Source of the DNA: Robiginitalea sp. SC105
GTDB taxonomy: Bacteria > Bacteroidota > Bacteroidia > Flavobacteriales > Flavobacteriaceae
DNA: 64,000 bases
NCBI RefSeq assembly: GCF_014243345.1
Contig: NZ_JACLZF010000001.1
Span: 1,972,682 to 2,036,681 of the forward strand
Reading direction: 5' to 3'
In this document: positions 54,025 to 61,851 of the stretch, in pieces
Layout: each line of letters starts with the position of its first letter
Position numbering within the stretch: position 1 is the first letter of the stretch
Notes under the pieces: model-generated
Told to the model about the DNA's origin: nothing
Seen by the model: only the letters and a program-made list of their open reading frames with translations
The model's database searches: none
Program-made: the position numbers and the translations under genes

Positions 54025-54747
54025 ATGGAAATACAGGTTTACCCCGGCAAACAGGAGGCTGCTGAAGCCCTGGCCGAACAAATGGCCGAATGGGCCCGGG
54101 AAGGCAGCATGGAACACATCGCCCTATCCGGCGGGAGCACCCCGGAGGTGCTTTTCGACACCCTGGCGGAAGACTACTGGTTCCGCCTGCCCTGGAAGGA
54201 ATTCCAGTTTTACTGGGGGGATGAGCGCTGCGTGCCGCCCACCGATCCGCAGAGCAACTTCCGGATGACCCGGGAGCACCTTTTTGACCCGCTTCCGATC
54301 CCGGACGCACACATCCACCGCATCCGGGGTGAGGCCCAGCCCGCCGAGGAGGCTACCCGGTACGAGGCATTGCTGCGCAGCCAGTTACCCCTTGAAAACG
54401 GGTTGCCCCGTTTTGACCTGATCCTTTTGGGGATGGGGGACGACGGACACACCGCCTCGGTGTTCCCCCACCAGGCTCACCTGTGGGATTCCAAAAATCT
54501 CTGTGAAGTTGCCCAGCATCCGGAAAGCGGCCAGCTGCGGGTAACCCTGACAGGAGGGATCATCAACAACGCCGCCCGCATCGTATTTCTGGTGACGGGT
54601 GCCGGCAAGGCAGGTCGCGTGGCAGACATCCTTGGCGGAAAAGGGGATGCTGCTTATCCGGCGGGGCGGGTGGCACCCGGGGACGGCAGGCTGATCTGGA
54701 TCCTGGATGAGGCGGCTGCTTCGGGCTTACTGCCGGACATGCGGTGA
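54025..54747 (+). CDS. pgl: 6-phosphogluconolactonase (DevB/SOL type)
   Basis: 240 aa. Motifs of the glucosamine-6-phosphate isomerase-like lactonase family are present: ALSGGSTPEVLFDTLA, FYWGDERCVPPTDPQSNF, LILLGMGDDGHTASVFPH and a late VFLVTGAGKA. It hydrolyses 6-phosphogluconolactone between the zwf and gnd steps. Its last 21 bp overlap the end of the convergent small membrane-protein gene. Confidence 0.95.
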   Translation: MEIQVYPGKQEAAEALAEQMAEWAREGSMEHIALSGGSTPEVLFDTLAEDYWFRLPWKEFQFYWGDERCVPPTDPQSNFRMTREHLFDPLPIPDAHIHRIRGEAQPAEEATRYEALLRSQLPLENGLPRFDLILLGMGDDGHTASVFPHQAHLWDSKNLCEVAQHPESGQLRVTLTGGIINNAARIVFLVTGAGKAGRVADILGGKGDAAYPAGRVAPGDGRLIWILDEAAASGLLPDMR

Positions 54748-55092
54748 TTCGTCCTGCTCGACTCGGGTGATGAAGTATTGGGTATCCCCCAGCCAGGGAA
54801 AGGTGGCGTATCGCTCCATATAGTACAACTTCACATAGTCCCCTTCAAATTCCTGCAGGTCGCGGATTACCTCCTCATCCTTGTCCAGGACCGAGAATTC
54901 AAAGATCTGGGCCCCTGAGATGCCCTGGCTGATTTCGCCTTCGTACGTCTTGATAAGCACCCCTTTCCGGCTGAATTTGATCAGTTCCCCGGAGCGCACC
55001 CCCTCGCTGTAGGGGACGTAGTAAATAAAGGCATAGCTGGCCGCCAATATGATTGCAAGGATCGCCAGGAATAGGAACAGCGCTTTTTTCAC
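54727..55092 (-). CDS. Small membrane-anchored protein of unknown function
   Basis: 121 aa with one N-terminal transmembrane segment (about 4-26) and a small beta domain (GVLIKTYEGEISQGISGAQIFEFSVLD ... GDYVKLYYMERY). Similar flavobacterial proteins are sometimes mislabelled 6-phosphogluconate dehydrogenase because of this neighbourhood; no such domain exists here. The start is a GTG at 55092: an in-frame TAA lies two codons upstream and a lysine-rich signal-like start follows. It begins 6 bp after the rmuC stop and its 3' end overlaps pgl. Confidence 0.75.
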   Translation of the reverse strand: MKKALFLFLAILAIILAASYAFIYYVPYSEGVRSGELIKFSRKGVLIKTYEGEISQGISGAQIFEFSVLDKDEEVIRDLQEFEGDYVKLYYMERYATFPWLGDTQYFITRVEQDESPHVRQ

Positions 55093-55098
55093 GATCGG

Positions 55099-56463
55099 TT
55101 ATTTTAAGGACCCTGACGGGTCGGTGATGGAAACTTCGGACTCTTCCTCTTTTTCGAGTGCCCTTTTGATCAATGGCTGGGGCAGCGTCTTTTTGGCTTT
55201 GGCTCCCAGTTTTTTGAGGTTTTCCACACGGGAAATCAGGTTGCCACGACCCGTGTACAGTTTTTTCATCGCTTCTTCGTAATCGGTTTTTGCCCCCTGG
55301 ATCTTATTGCCCACATTGGTCATATCGGCGATAAACCCTTCGAACTTATCGTACAGGGCCCCGGCCTGCCGGGCAATTTCAATGGCATTCCGCCTTTGTT
55401 TCTCATTGCTCCACATACTGTCGATGGTCCGCAGGGTGGCCAGTAGGGTGGAAGGGGTGACAATGACGATGTTTTTGACAAAGGCGTTGTTGTACAGGTC
55501 GTTGTCAAAATTGATGGCAATGGAAAAAGCCGTTTCTATAGGCACGAACATCAGGACAAAGTCCGGGCTCTCCATTTCGTATAAATCCTCATATTTCTTG
55601 GCCGACAGCTGTTCCACATGGCGCTTAAGGGAGGCCACATGGTCCTTCAGGTGGCGTTCGCGCTCCTCCTCTTCGGCATTCACATACCGCTCATAGTCGG
55701 TCAGGGAAACTTTGGAGTCGACGATCATCTTGTTGCCGTTGGGGAGGTGGATGATCACATCGGGGAGGAGGCGGCTTCCGTCTTCCCGGGTGAAGCTCTG
55801 CTGTACGGAATATTCCCGGTCGCGTTCCAGGCCCGATTTTTCGAGTACGCGTTCCAGGACGAGCTCCCCCCAGTTGCCCTGCATCTTGCTGTCCCCTTTC
55901 AGTGCCCGGGTCAGGTTTTCGGCTTCCTGCGTGATTTTGAGGTTCTGGCTCTGGAGGTTCATCAATTGCTCCCGGAGCGCCTGGTGGATCCCGTAATTTT
56001 CCTTCCTTGTCTCCTCCACTTTTTTCTCGAACATCTGGATGCGTTCCTGGAGGGGAAGCAGGATACTTTTGATATTTTGCTGGTTCTGCTCGGTAAACTT
56101 GCTGCTCTTTTCGTCCAGGATCTTGTTGGCCAGGTTCTCGAATTCCTTGGTGAACCGCTCCTGGAGTTCCTCCAGTTGCTGTTGCTGTTCTTCCTGTTTT
56201 TCCCGGAGGTTTGCGATTTCGGCGTCCTTGCGCACGATTTCCTGCCCGAGCCGCTCTTTCTCGAGCTGGAGGGATTCGTTGCGTCCCCGTACCTCCTTCA
56301 GGTCGGCGCCCAGGTGTTCGAGGTTCCGGCCCAGTTGCTGCTCCCGTTCCTTCAGCGTGCTCTGGTCCGACTGCGTCTTGAGCTTCACAATGTAGCTGCC
56401 CAGGAAATAGCCGGCCGCAAGGCCTGCTACGGCAATGATCCCAACTATCCAGAATTCGCTCAT
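55099..56463 (-). CDS. rmuC: DNA recombination protein RmuC
   Basis: 454 aa from the ATG at 56463 (MSEFWIVGIIAVAGLAAGYFLG). An N-terminal transmembrane helix (about 5-25) is followed by a long coiled coil (about 30-170) and the RmuC nuclease-like domain with GNWGELVLERVLEKSGL, LPDVIIHLPNGNKMIVDSKVSLTDYERY and FVPIETAF. Family members limit recombination at inverted repeats; the catalytic role is inferred from a PD-(D/E)xK-like core. A near-match promoter (TATCTTTA, 56482-56489, minus strand) lies 19 bp upstream. Confidence 0.93.
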   Translation of the reverse strand: MSEFWIVGIIAVAGLAAGYFLGSYIVKLKTQSDQSTLKEREQQLGRNLEHLGADLKEVRGRNESLQLEKERLGQEIVRKDAEIANLREKQEEQQQQLEELQERFTKEFENLANKILDEKSSKFTEQNQQNIKSILLPLQERIQMFEKKVEETRKENYGIHQALREQLMNLQSQNLKITQEAENLTRALKGDSKMQGNWGELVLERVLEKSGLERDREYSVQQSFTREDGSRLLPDVIIHLPNGNKMIVDSKVSLTDYERYVNAEEEERERHLKDHVASLKRHVEQLSAKKYEDLYEMESPDFVLMFVPIETAFSIAINFDNDLYNNAFVKNIVIVTPSTLLATLRTIDSMWSNEKQRRNAIEIARQAGALYDKFEGFIADMTNVGNKIQGAKTDYEEAMKKLYTGRGNLISRVENLKKLGAKAKKTLPQPLIKRALEKEEESEVSITDPSGSLK

Positions 56464-56525
56464 CAGTCTGTGACTTTCAGGTAAAGATAACAAGAAGCCC
56501 GAAGAAAGAAAGCGGGAATATCGGA

Positions 56526-57341
56526 TTACTTATTGATCCGGAAAACGCCGCTGTCGGGATCAAATATCACCGTGTCTTCCGGGAACAGCTCCTCAAAGGC
56601 CCCTACCCGGATCAGCTCACAGGGCTCCCCGAAAACCGATTCCGCCTGCTGCAGGATAAGCATGCGATCGCAGAGCTGGATGGCCAGGTCTATTTCGTGG
56701 GTGGTAAAGAGGATGGTTTTCCGGGTTTCATGGGCGATGCTGCGCAACCCCTTCAGGATACGGACCTTGTGGTAGAGGTCCAGGTGGGTGGTGGGTTCGT
56801 CCAGCAGGATCAGCGGGGTATCCTGTGCCAGTGCCCGAGCGATCAGCACCCGCTGCAGCTGCCCGTCGCTGAGGGTATGGCAGGGTCTGTCGCGGAGCGC
56901 TTCCAGCTCCATCCGCCGGATGGCCTCCCCGGTGATCCGGGAGTCTTCGGGAGAAAGTTTCCCCAGCCAGTTGGTATAGGGGTGCCGCCCGAGGGCCACC
57001 AGTTCGGCCACCGTCAGGTTCCGGGAGGCAGGGGGTTCGGTCAGCACGATGCTCTGGAGCCTGGCCCTGCTGGCTGCCGGGATACCACTTGCTGGCTGCC
57101 CGCCGATGCGTATCCGGCCGCTTATGGCCGGTTGCAACCCCCCCAGCGTCCGCAAAAGGGTGGATTTACCCACCCCGTTCACCCCGATCACTGCCGTCAG
57201 GACCCCTTCGGGCAGGTCGAATTCCAGGGTACCGCAGAGGGATAGGGGTGGATTGGCGCCGGGATACCCGATCTGCAGCCCCTGGACTTCCAGGGCCGGC
57301 TTCTCCGGAGAATTTTCAGTATGCAGGGGCGTGGTTTTCAC
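56526..57341 (-). CDS. ABC transporter ATPase of a vitamin B12/siderophore-type importer
   Basis: 271 aa. Walker A GVNGVGKST, Q-loop, signature LSDGQLQRV (D replaces the usual G of LSGGQ), Walker B LILLDEPTTHLDL and the H-loop FTTHEIDLA are present, fitting the FecE/BtuD/FhuC group. The start is a GTG at 57341: an in-frame TAG lies two codons upstream and no ATG occurs before the first strand. It is third in an operon after the binding-protein and permease genes, 68 bp from the permease stop. B12 as substrate is inferred from the neighbouring riboswitch. Confidence 0.87.
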   Translation of the reverse strand: MKTTPLHTENSPEKPALEVQGLQIGYPGANPPLSLCGTLEFDLPEGVLTAVIGVNGVGKSTLLRTLGGLQPAISGRIRIGGQPASGIPAASRARLQSIVLTEPPASRNLTVAELVALGRHPYTNWLGKLSPEDSRITGEAIRRMELEALRDRPCHTLSDGQLQRVLIARALAQDTPLILLDEPTTHLDLYHKVRILKGLRSIAHETRKTILFTTHEIDLAIQLCDRMLILQQAESVFGEPCELIRVGAFEELFPEDTVIFDPDSGVFRINK

Positions 57342-57409
57342 AACGTTCTAAAATTAGGGGCTCTGGCCTGGAAATCCTAGACAAATCAAGGCGCTTGCCG
57401 GTTTTTTGC

Positions 57410-58441
57410 TCAGAACAGCATGCGGTTCCTGCGCAGCAGCAACCAGATGACCACCGGGGCGCCTACCACCGAGGTAATGGCATTGATGGGGAGTACATAG
57501 GAGGAATAGGGCATCTGGGCCACCGTATCGCAGATGAGCATCAGCAACCCCCCGTAAAGCAGCACCCCGGGCATCAGCAGACGGTGGTCCGATGTTCCCA
57601 GGAGTTGGCGGGTCAGGTGGGGTACGGCGAGCCCGACGAAGGCGATGGGCCCTGCGAAGGCCGTTATGCCGCCTGCCAGGAGGCCGGTGGCGATCAGGAT
57701 CCACAAACGGAGCCGCCGGATCGGAATTCCCAGGCTGGTCGCGTAATGCTCCCCCAACAGCAGCGCGTTCAGCCCTTTCAAAAGCAGCAGGGATACACCT
57801 GTCCCGATCCCGAAGAGCAGGGCAAGGATTCCCAGCTGGCTCCATCCCAGGCTGCCGACGCTCCCATAGGACCAGAAAATATACTGCTGCAGGCGTTCGG
57901 CCCGGGCAAAGGATGACAGTACCGTAACCACTGCGGCCGTGATACTGCCGAACATGAGTCCCACGATCAGGAGGGCCATGGCATCCTTCAGGCGAGTAGC
58001 CACCAGCAGGACGGTGAGCAGGACCAGCAGGCTTCCCAGGCTGCTCGCGAGGGCCAGGGACCAGTCCGATACAACCCAGGCCGCAGCCGCCGGGCCCAGG
58101 AGGGAGGCCCCCATGATCAGCAGGGCGGCGCCCAGGCTGGCCCCGGAACTGATCCCGAGTACGAAGGGTCCCGCAAGGGGGTTACGGAAAAGGGTTTGCA
58201 TCAACAACCCGCACAGGGCCAGCCCGCTGCCGGTGAGGATGGCTGTCAGGGCCTTGGGTAGCCGGTAGTCCCGGATGATATAGGCCCAACTGGGCTCGGT
58301 GGGTTGCCCGCCAAAAAGCCAGCTGACCGTTTCGCTAAAGGGGATATCCACGGAACCCAGGCCTAAATTGACCAGGAAGGCTACTGCCAGCAGAAGTGCC
58401 AGCAACAGGAACCTGCCGGGTTTTCGGGCCGCTGGAATCAC
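57410..58441 (-). CDS. ABC transporter permease, FecCD/BtuC family
   Basis: 343 aa with about ten transmembrane helices. Family motifs are RLPKALTAILTGSGLALCGLLMQTLFRNPLAGPFVLGISSGASLGAA (in outline) and GPIAFVGLAVPHLTRQLLGTSDHRLLMP. It forms the dimeric inner-membrane channel of a type II importer. The GTG start at 58441 overlaps the TGA of the binding-protein gene by 4 bp (GTGA), implying coupling and supporting GTG as the start. Confidence 0.9.
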   Translation of the reverse strand: MIPAARKPGRFLLLALLLAVAFLVNLGLGSVDIPFSETVSWLFGGQPTEPSWAYIIRDYRLPKALTAILTGSGLALCGLLMQTLFRNPLAGPFVLGISSGASLGAALLIMGASLLGPAAAAWVVSDWSLALASSLGSLLVLLTVLLVATRLKDAMALLIVGLMFGSITAAVVTVLSSFARAERLQQYIFWSYGSVGSLGWSQLGILALLFGIGTGVSLLLLKGLNALLLGEHYATSLGIPIRRLRLWILIATGLLAGGITAFAGPIAFVGLAVPHLTRQLLGTSDHRLLMPGVLLYGGLLMLICDTVAQMPYSSYVLPINAITSVVGAPVVIWLLLRRNRMLF

Positions 58442-59598
58442 GGTTTCAGCGGTTTAAAAAACACGGGTTCATAATCCTGCAGGAGCCCCGGGTGCAGGTA
58501 ATGGACCAGGTCTTTGAGAATCAGGTCGGGCCGGCTGGGGCCGAGTTCATAATATAACAGCCCGCGGGCGGGGCCCCGGGTGCCGGCATACCCGAAGATA
58601 CGCCGCTCCCGGAACGCCCGGAATTGTTCGTAATGGGGGTTTGCGGCTGCCATTTCCGAATACGAGGTATACTGGGAAGGGGAAACCCAGAAATCGGCCT
58701 GAACCCCCTTGTCGAGGACCGCTTCCAGGCTGAGGGAAAGGCTCCCGCCACCAGGCGTATCGGCCCAGAGGTAACGTGCGTTGGCATCTTCGAGGAAGGC
58801 GGCTGCCCAACTGTCGCCCCCGGGCAGGTACCAGATATCCCGGTAGAGCGCCCCGCTGAGTACACTAGGTTGCGAGGTTGCAGACCGGGCCACTTCCCGC
58901 GCCTCGAGATAGGCAGCCTCCACCTCCGCAAAATAGGCCTCGGCCCGCGGGAGGTCATTGAGCAGCAACCCGAAGAATTTTACCCATTCGGCCTTTCCAA
59001 GCGGGTTTTGCTCCATCCAGTCCCCGTTGTATACGACCGGAATCCCGGCGTCGGCAATTTTCCGGTACGAACCCGGTGCATCGGATACACCGAACCCGAC
59101 CACCAGTTCCGGCGCGGTTTCCATCACCATTTCGATGTTCAGTTGTTCATTTGCCCCCAGTTCAGCAATCTCCCCCCGGGCGATCCGCTGACGGACCCCG
59201 GGGGAGGAGATGTAATCGAGCCCCGGGAAACCGACCAGGGTTTCCAGGGCCCCCAGGGCTTCCAGGGAAGGGATATGGGTGGTGGAGGTCAGGACCAGTT
59301 TACTAACGGGTACCGGGATAATGGCATCAAAGGCATCGGCGGGGAGGGTGACCGAAGCCAGTTGCTCCCTGGGGACAAGGGCATATTCGAATTTGCGAGA
59401 AGCCCCCGGCCAGGGGTCGCTTATGGTGAGGTAGGTGATGCCGGAGCTGTCCGTCCTGGCTGTAAAGCCACTGGCGTACTGCAGTTCCAGATGTGACTCC
59501 CGTCCTGCCTGAGGCAGGGGGGGCTTTTGGGTCTCGGGCTTTTCCCGGCACCCCAGGGGCAATAGCATCAGGAATAGGAAACAAAGGGTACGGCCCAC
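58438..59598 (-). CDS. ABC transporter substrate-binding lipoprotein, BtuF/FepB-like
   Basis: 386 aa. The signal (GRTLCFLFLMLLPLGC) ends in a lipobox, so the protein is lipid-anchored. Class III binding-protein fold: N lobe with VSKLVLTSTTHIPSLEALGALETLVGFPG, a long linking helix and a C lobe with ADFWVSPSQYTSYSEM. It delivers cobalamin or a ferric chelate to the permease. The start is a GTG at 59598, 20 bp after an exact promoter. It is divergent from the riboswitch-controlled TonB receptor, which favours cobalamin. Confidence 0.85.
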   Translation of the reverse strand: MGRTLCFLFLMLLPLGCREKPETQKPPLPQAGRESHLELQYASGFTARTDSSGITYLTISDPWPGASRKFEYALVPREQLASVTLPADAFDAIIPVPVSKLVLTSTTHIPSLEALGALETLVGFPGLDYISSPGVRQRIARGEIAELGANEQLNIEMVMETAPELVVGFGVSDAPGSYRKIADAGIPVVYNGDWMEQNPLGKAEWVKFFGLLLNDLPRAEAYFAEVEAAYLEAREVARSATSQPSVLSGALYRDIWYLPGGDSWAAAFLEDANARYLWADTPGGGSLSLSLEAVLDKGVQADFWVSPSQYTSYSEMAAANPHYEQFRAFRERRIFGYAGTRGPARGLLYYELGPSRPDLILKDLVHYLHPGLLQDYEPVFFKPLKP

Positions 59599-59618
59599 GG
59601 ATTGCGTATTAGGATTTT

Positions 59619-59649
59619 CAAAAGTAGCCTGAAAATTTCGGGTGTCAAA
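59619..59649 (-). promoter_or_regulatory. Promoter of the B12-type ABC importer operon
   Basis: Minus strand: TTTG (59646-59649), 19 nt, TACTTTTG (59619-59626). Full consensus match, 20 bp before the GTG. The short leader has no room for a riboswitch. Confidence 0.75.
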
Positions 59650-59679
59650 GTCCCGGACAAATGCGTAACTTGAGCCCGG

Positions 59680-59866
59680 ATAACGGTTCCTGCAGCCCTC
59701 CGGGTCGCAGGATTAAAAGGGAATCCGGTTAAATGCCGGAGCTGTTCCCGCAACTGTAAGCTCAGTCCCCGATGGGGATGCCCGCTGCCAACTTCGTTTT
59801 ACCACTGTCCTCAGGGACGGGAAGGTAGGCGGCCGGGACGCAAGCCAGGAGACCTGCCGCCATCCG
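59680..59866 (+). ncRNA. Cobalamin (vitamin B12) riboswitch
   Basis: The sequence has the conserved core of the class I cobalamin riboswitch: ATTAAAAGGGAATCCGG at 59712-59728, then GCCGGAGCTGTTCCCGCAAC and TGTAAGC, and the B12 box GCCAGGAGACCTGCC at 59844-59858. It is read in the plus direction and lies in the leader of the TonB receptor gene, whose ATG is about 85 bp further on. Binding of adenosylcobalamin is expected to close the expression platform and lower receptor synthesis. A degenerate -7 element (TAACTTG, 59664-59670) precedes it. Confidence 0.93.
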
Positions 59867-59949
59867 TATTCATTGTTAAACTTTCGGGATAAAAGTTTAG
59901 GTAGCAGTTTTCTGTGAAAAACCTTTCCCGTGTCTTAAAACACGAAGAC

Positions 59950-61812
59950 ATGCAACATCTAATGCGGACCTGCTCCGCTGCAGCCTGTTTGGTTGCGGCC
60001 ATAGGGGCGATGGGTCAAACGGACACCACGATCGTTGAAAAACTGGACGAAGTGGTCGTCTCCGACAGCCGCTTTCCCCTGCGCTGGCAGCAAAGCGGCA
60101 AAACGGTCATCCGGCTGGGCCGGGAGGAACTCGAAAACTACCGGGGGGCGAGTATGGCAGAAATACTCAACGCCCAGACGGGCTTTGAAATTTCCGGCAG
60201 CCGGGGACGGCCCGGGGAGGTACTCGGCGTTTTTGCCCGAGGCGGGCGCGGCCGGCAGGTGCTGGTGCTCATCGACGGGGTGCGCGTGACCGACCCGTCC
60301 TCCGCTTCCCAGGAATACGACCTGAGGTTCCTGCAGGCAGGGGACGTCGAATTGGTGGAAATCATCAAGGGTGCCGCCAGCACCCTGTACGGCACCAATG
60401 CGGCAACAGCAGTCATCAACATCCGTACGCGCCGGCCCCCGGACTCTCCCCTGGGCCTGCAGGTGGGCAGCGAACTGGGCACCCACCGGTCCAGACAGGA
60501 CCCGGAAGGCCAGCTCGGGAACTACAGGCAATATGCCCGGCTGGGGGGCAATTCCGGGCGGTTTGGCTACCAGGCGGGGGTTTCCCATGTGCGCGCCACG
60601 GGGCTTTCGTCTTTGCGGTCCGGGGAGGAAACCGACCCGTTCGGCAACGTGTCCCTCAGCGGGCGCCTGGCTTACCGGCCGGATGACCATTCAGACCTCG
60701 AATTCAGCATTAACAGAACCAATATGCGCACCGATTACGACGATGCATTCAACGGCGCCGATGCCCCATTCCGCTACCTTTCCGAACAAACCCGGCTGGC
60801 CCTGTTTTACCGGAATGACCTCGGCAAGGGTTCCCTGGAAGCCCGGGCGGGCTATGCGGCATTCCACTCAGAGAACCGCAGCGATTTCCCCGGGGAATTC
60901 AGCGGGAGTACCTGGACGACCGATTGGGTCTACAAGCACCGGGTGAGCGAGGAGGTTTCCGTCCTGGGCGGGCTGATGGCCACCGAGGACCGGGCCGGGG
61001 ATCCGGAACGGAAATCCTTCCGGTTTGTGGACCCGTATTTCAATTTGCTCTGGGCGTCGGACATGGGCTTCAACCTGAATGCGGGAGGCAGGGCCAACCT
61101 GCATTCGGAATACGGCACCCAGTGGGTGTACCAGGTCAACCCTTCCTTTTCCTTCCGCAGGGGAAGGGATACCTATAAGATCCTGGCGACCTGGGCCACC
61201 GCCTACCTGACGCCGACGCTGAGCCAGCTTTTCGGGGATTTCGGCGCCAACCCGGACCTGCAGCCGGAGACGGACCGCACCCTCGAAGCCGGCCTGGGGT
61301 GGCAACGCAGCGGGTCGTTGCGAATCAGCGCGGTCTATTTTTCACGGAAGGAAACGGATGCCGTCATATACGACGGCGCGAACATGCAGTACCGGAACAG
61401 CCTTTCTGCGATCGACGTAAAGGGCGCGGAAGTGGAAATCACCTGGATTCCCATGGACGGCTGGCAGGTGACCGGGGGGTACACCTATACCGACAGGCAG
61501 GGGGATGCTGCCATACGGATACCTGCGCACAAGGCGCAGTTGCGGCTGGATGCCCGCTTTTCACAGTGGTGGCGCGCCTCCCTTTATTACCGGTACACGG
61601 GGACGCGGACCGACACCGACTTTTCCACCTTTACCAACCGGGAACTCGCGGCGTTTTCACTGGTGGGGGGACGGATCGGGTACCAGCTGCTACCGGGGAA
61701 GCTCGATGCCTACCTGCGGGCGGATAACATCCTGAATACCGATTACACGGAGGTGATCGGTTACCAGGTGCCCGGCCGTACCCTGAGCATCGGCTGGTCC
61801 CTGAAGTTGTAA
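59950..61812 (+). CDS. btuB: TonB-dependent outer-membrane receptor, probably for vitamin B12
   Basis: 620 aa from the ATG at 59950 (signal MQHLMRTCSAAACLVAAIGAMG); a GTG at 59914 would add 12 residues. The plug domain has a TonB-box-like start (EKLDEVVVSDSRFP), RGGRGRQVLVLIDGVRVTDP and IIKGAASTLYGTNAATAVINIRT. A 22-stranded-type barrel follows and ends SIGWSLKL. Control by a cobalamin riboswitch and a divergent ABC importer identify the substrate as B12 or another corrinoid by context. No lipoprotein accessory gene (BtuG-like) is adjacent. Confidence 0.88.
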   Translation: MQHLMRTCSAAACLVAAIGAMGQTDTTIVEKLDEVVVSDSRFPLRWQQSGKTVIRLGREELENYRGASMAEILNAQTGFEISGSRGRPGEVLGVFARGGRGRQVLVLIDGVRVTDPSSASQEYDLRFLQAGDVELVEIIKGAASTLYGTNAATAVINIRTRRPPDSPLGLQVGSELGTHRSRQDPEGQLGNYRQYARLGGNSGRFGYQAGVSHVRATGLSSLRSGEETDPFGNVSLSGRLAYRPDDHSDLEFSINRTNMRTDYDDAFNGADAPFRYLSEQTRLALFYRNDLGKGSLEARAGYAAFHSENRSDFPGEFSGSTWTTDWVYKHRVSEEVSVLGGLMATEDRAGDPERKSFRFVDPYFNLLWASDMGFNLNAGGRANLHSEYGTQWVYQVNPSFSFRRGRDTYKILATWATAYLTPTLSQLFGDFGANPDLQPETDRTLEAGLGWQRSGSLRISAVYFSRKETDAVIYDGANMQYRNSLSAIDVKGAEVEITWIPMDGWQVTGGYTYTDRQGDAAIRIPAHKAQLRLDARFSQWWRASLYYRYTGTRTDTDFSTFTNRELAAFSLVGGRIGYQLLPGKLDAYLRADNILNTDYTEVIGYQVPGRTLSIGWSLKL

Positions 61813-61822
61813 AACAACAAAC

Positions 61823-61851
61823 CTCCCGGGACCTTTACGGGTGACCGGGAG
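61823..61851 (-). terminator. Probable terminator of the S41 peptidase gene
   Basis: A 7-bp stem (CTCCCGG, 61823-61829; its complement at 61845-61851) with a 15-nt loop. On the minus strand it runs into GTTTGTTGTTTT. The plus-strand side is poor in T. Confidence 0.5.

Noticed and set aside
54727-55092. Calling the small membrane protein a 6-phosphogluconate dehydrogenase
   Set aside because: It has one transmembrane helix and a small beta domain with no Rossmann motif; the real gnd is at 50966-52381.
59568-59753. A 61-codon minus-strand frame covering the riboswitch region
   Set aside because: It runs through a well-conserved riboswitch and a consensus promoter and has no protein features.
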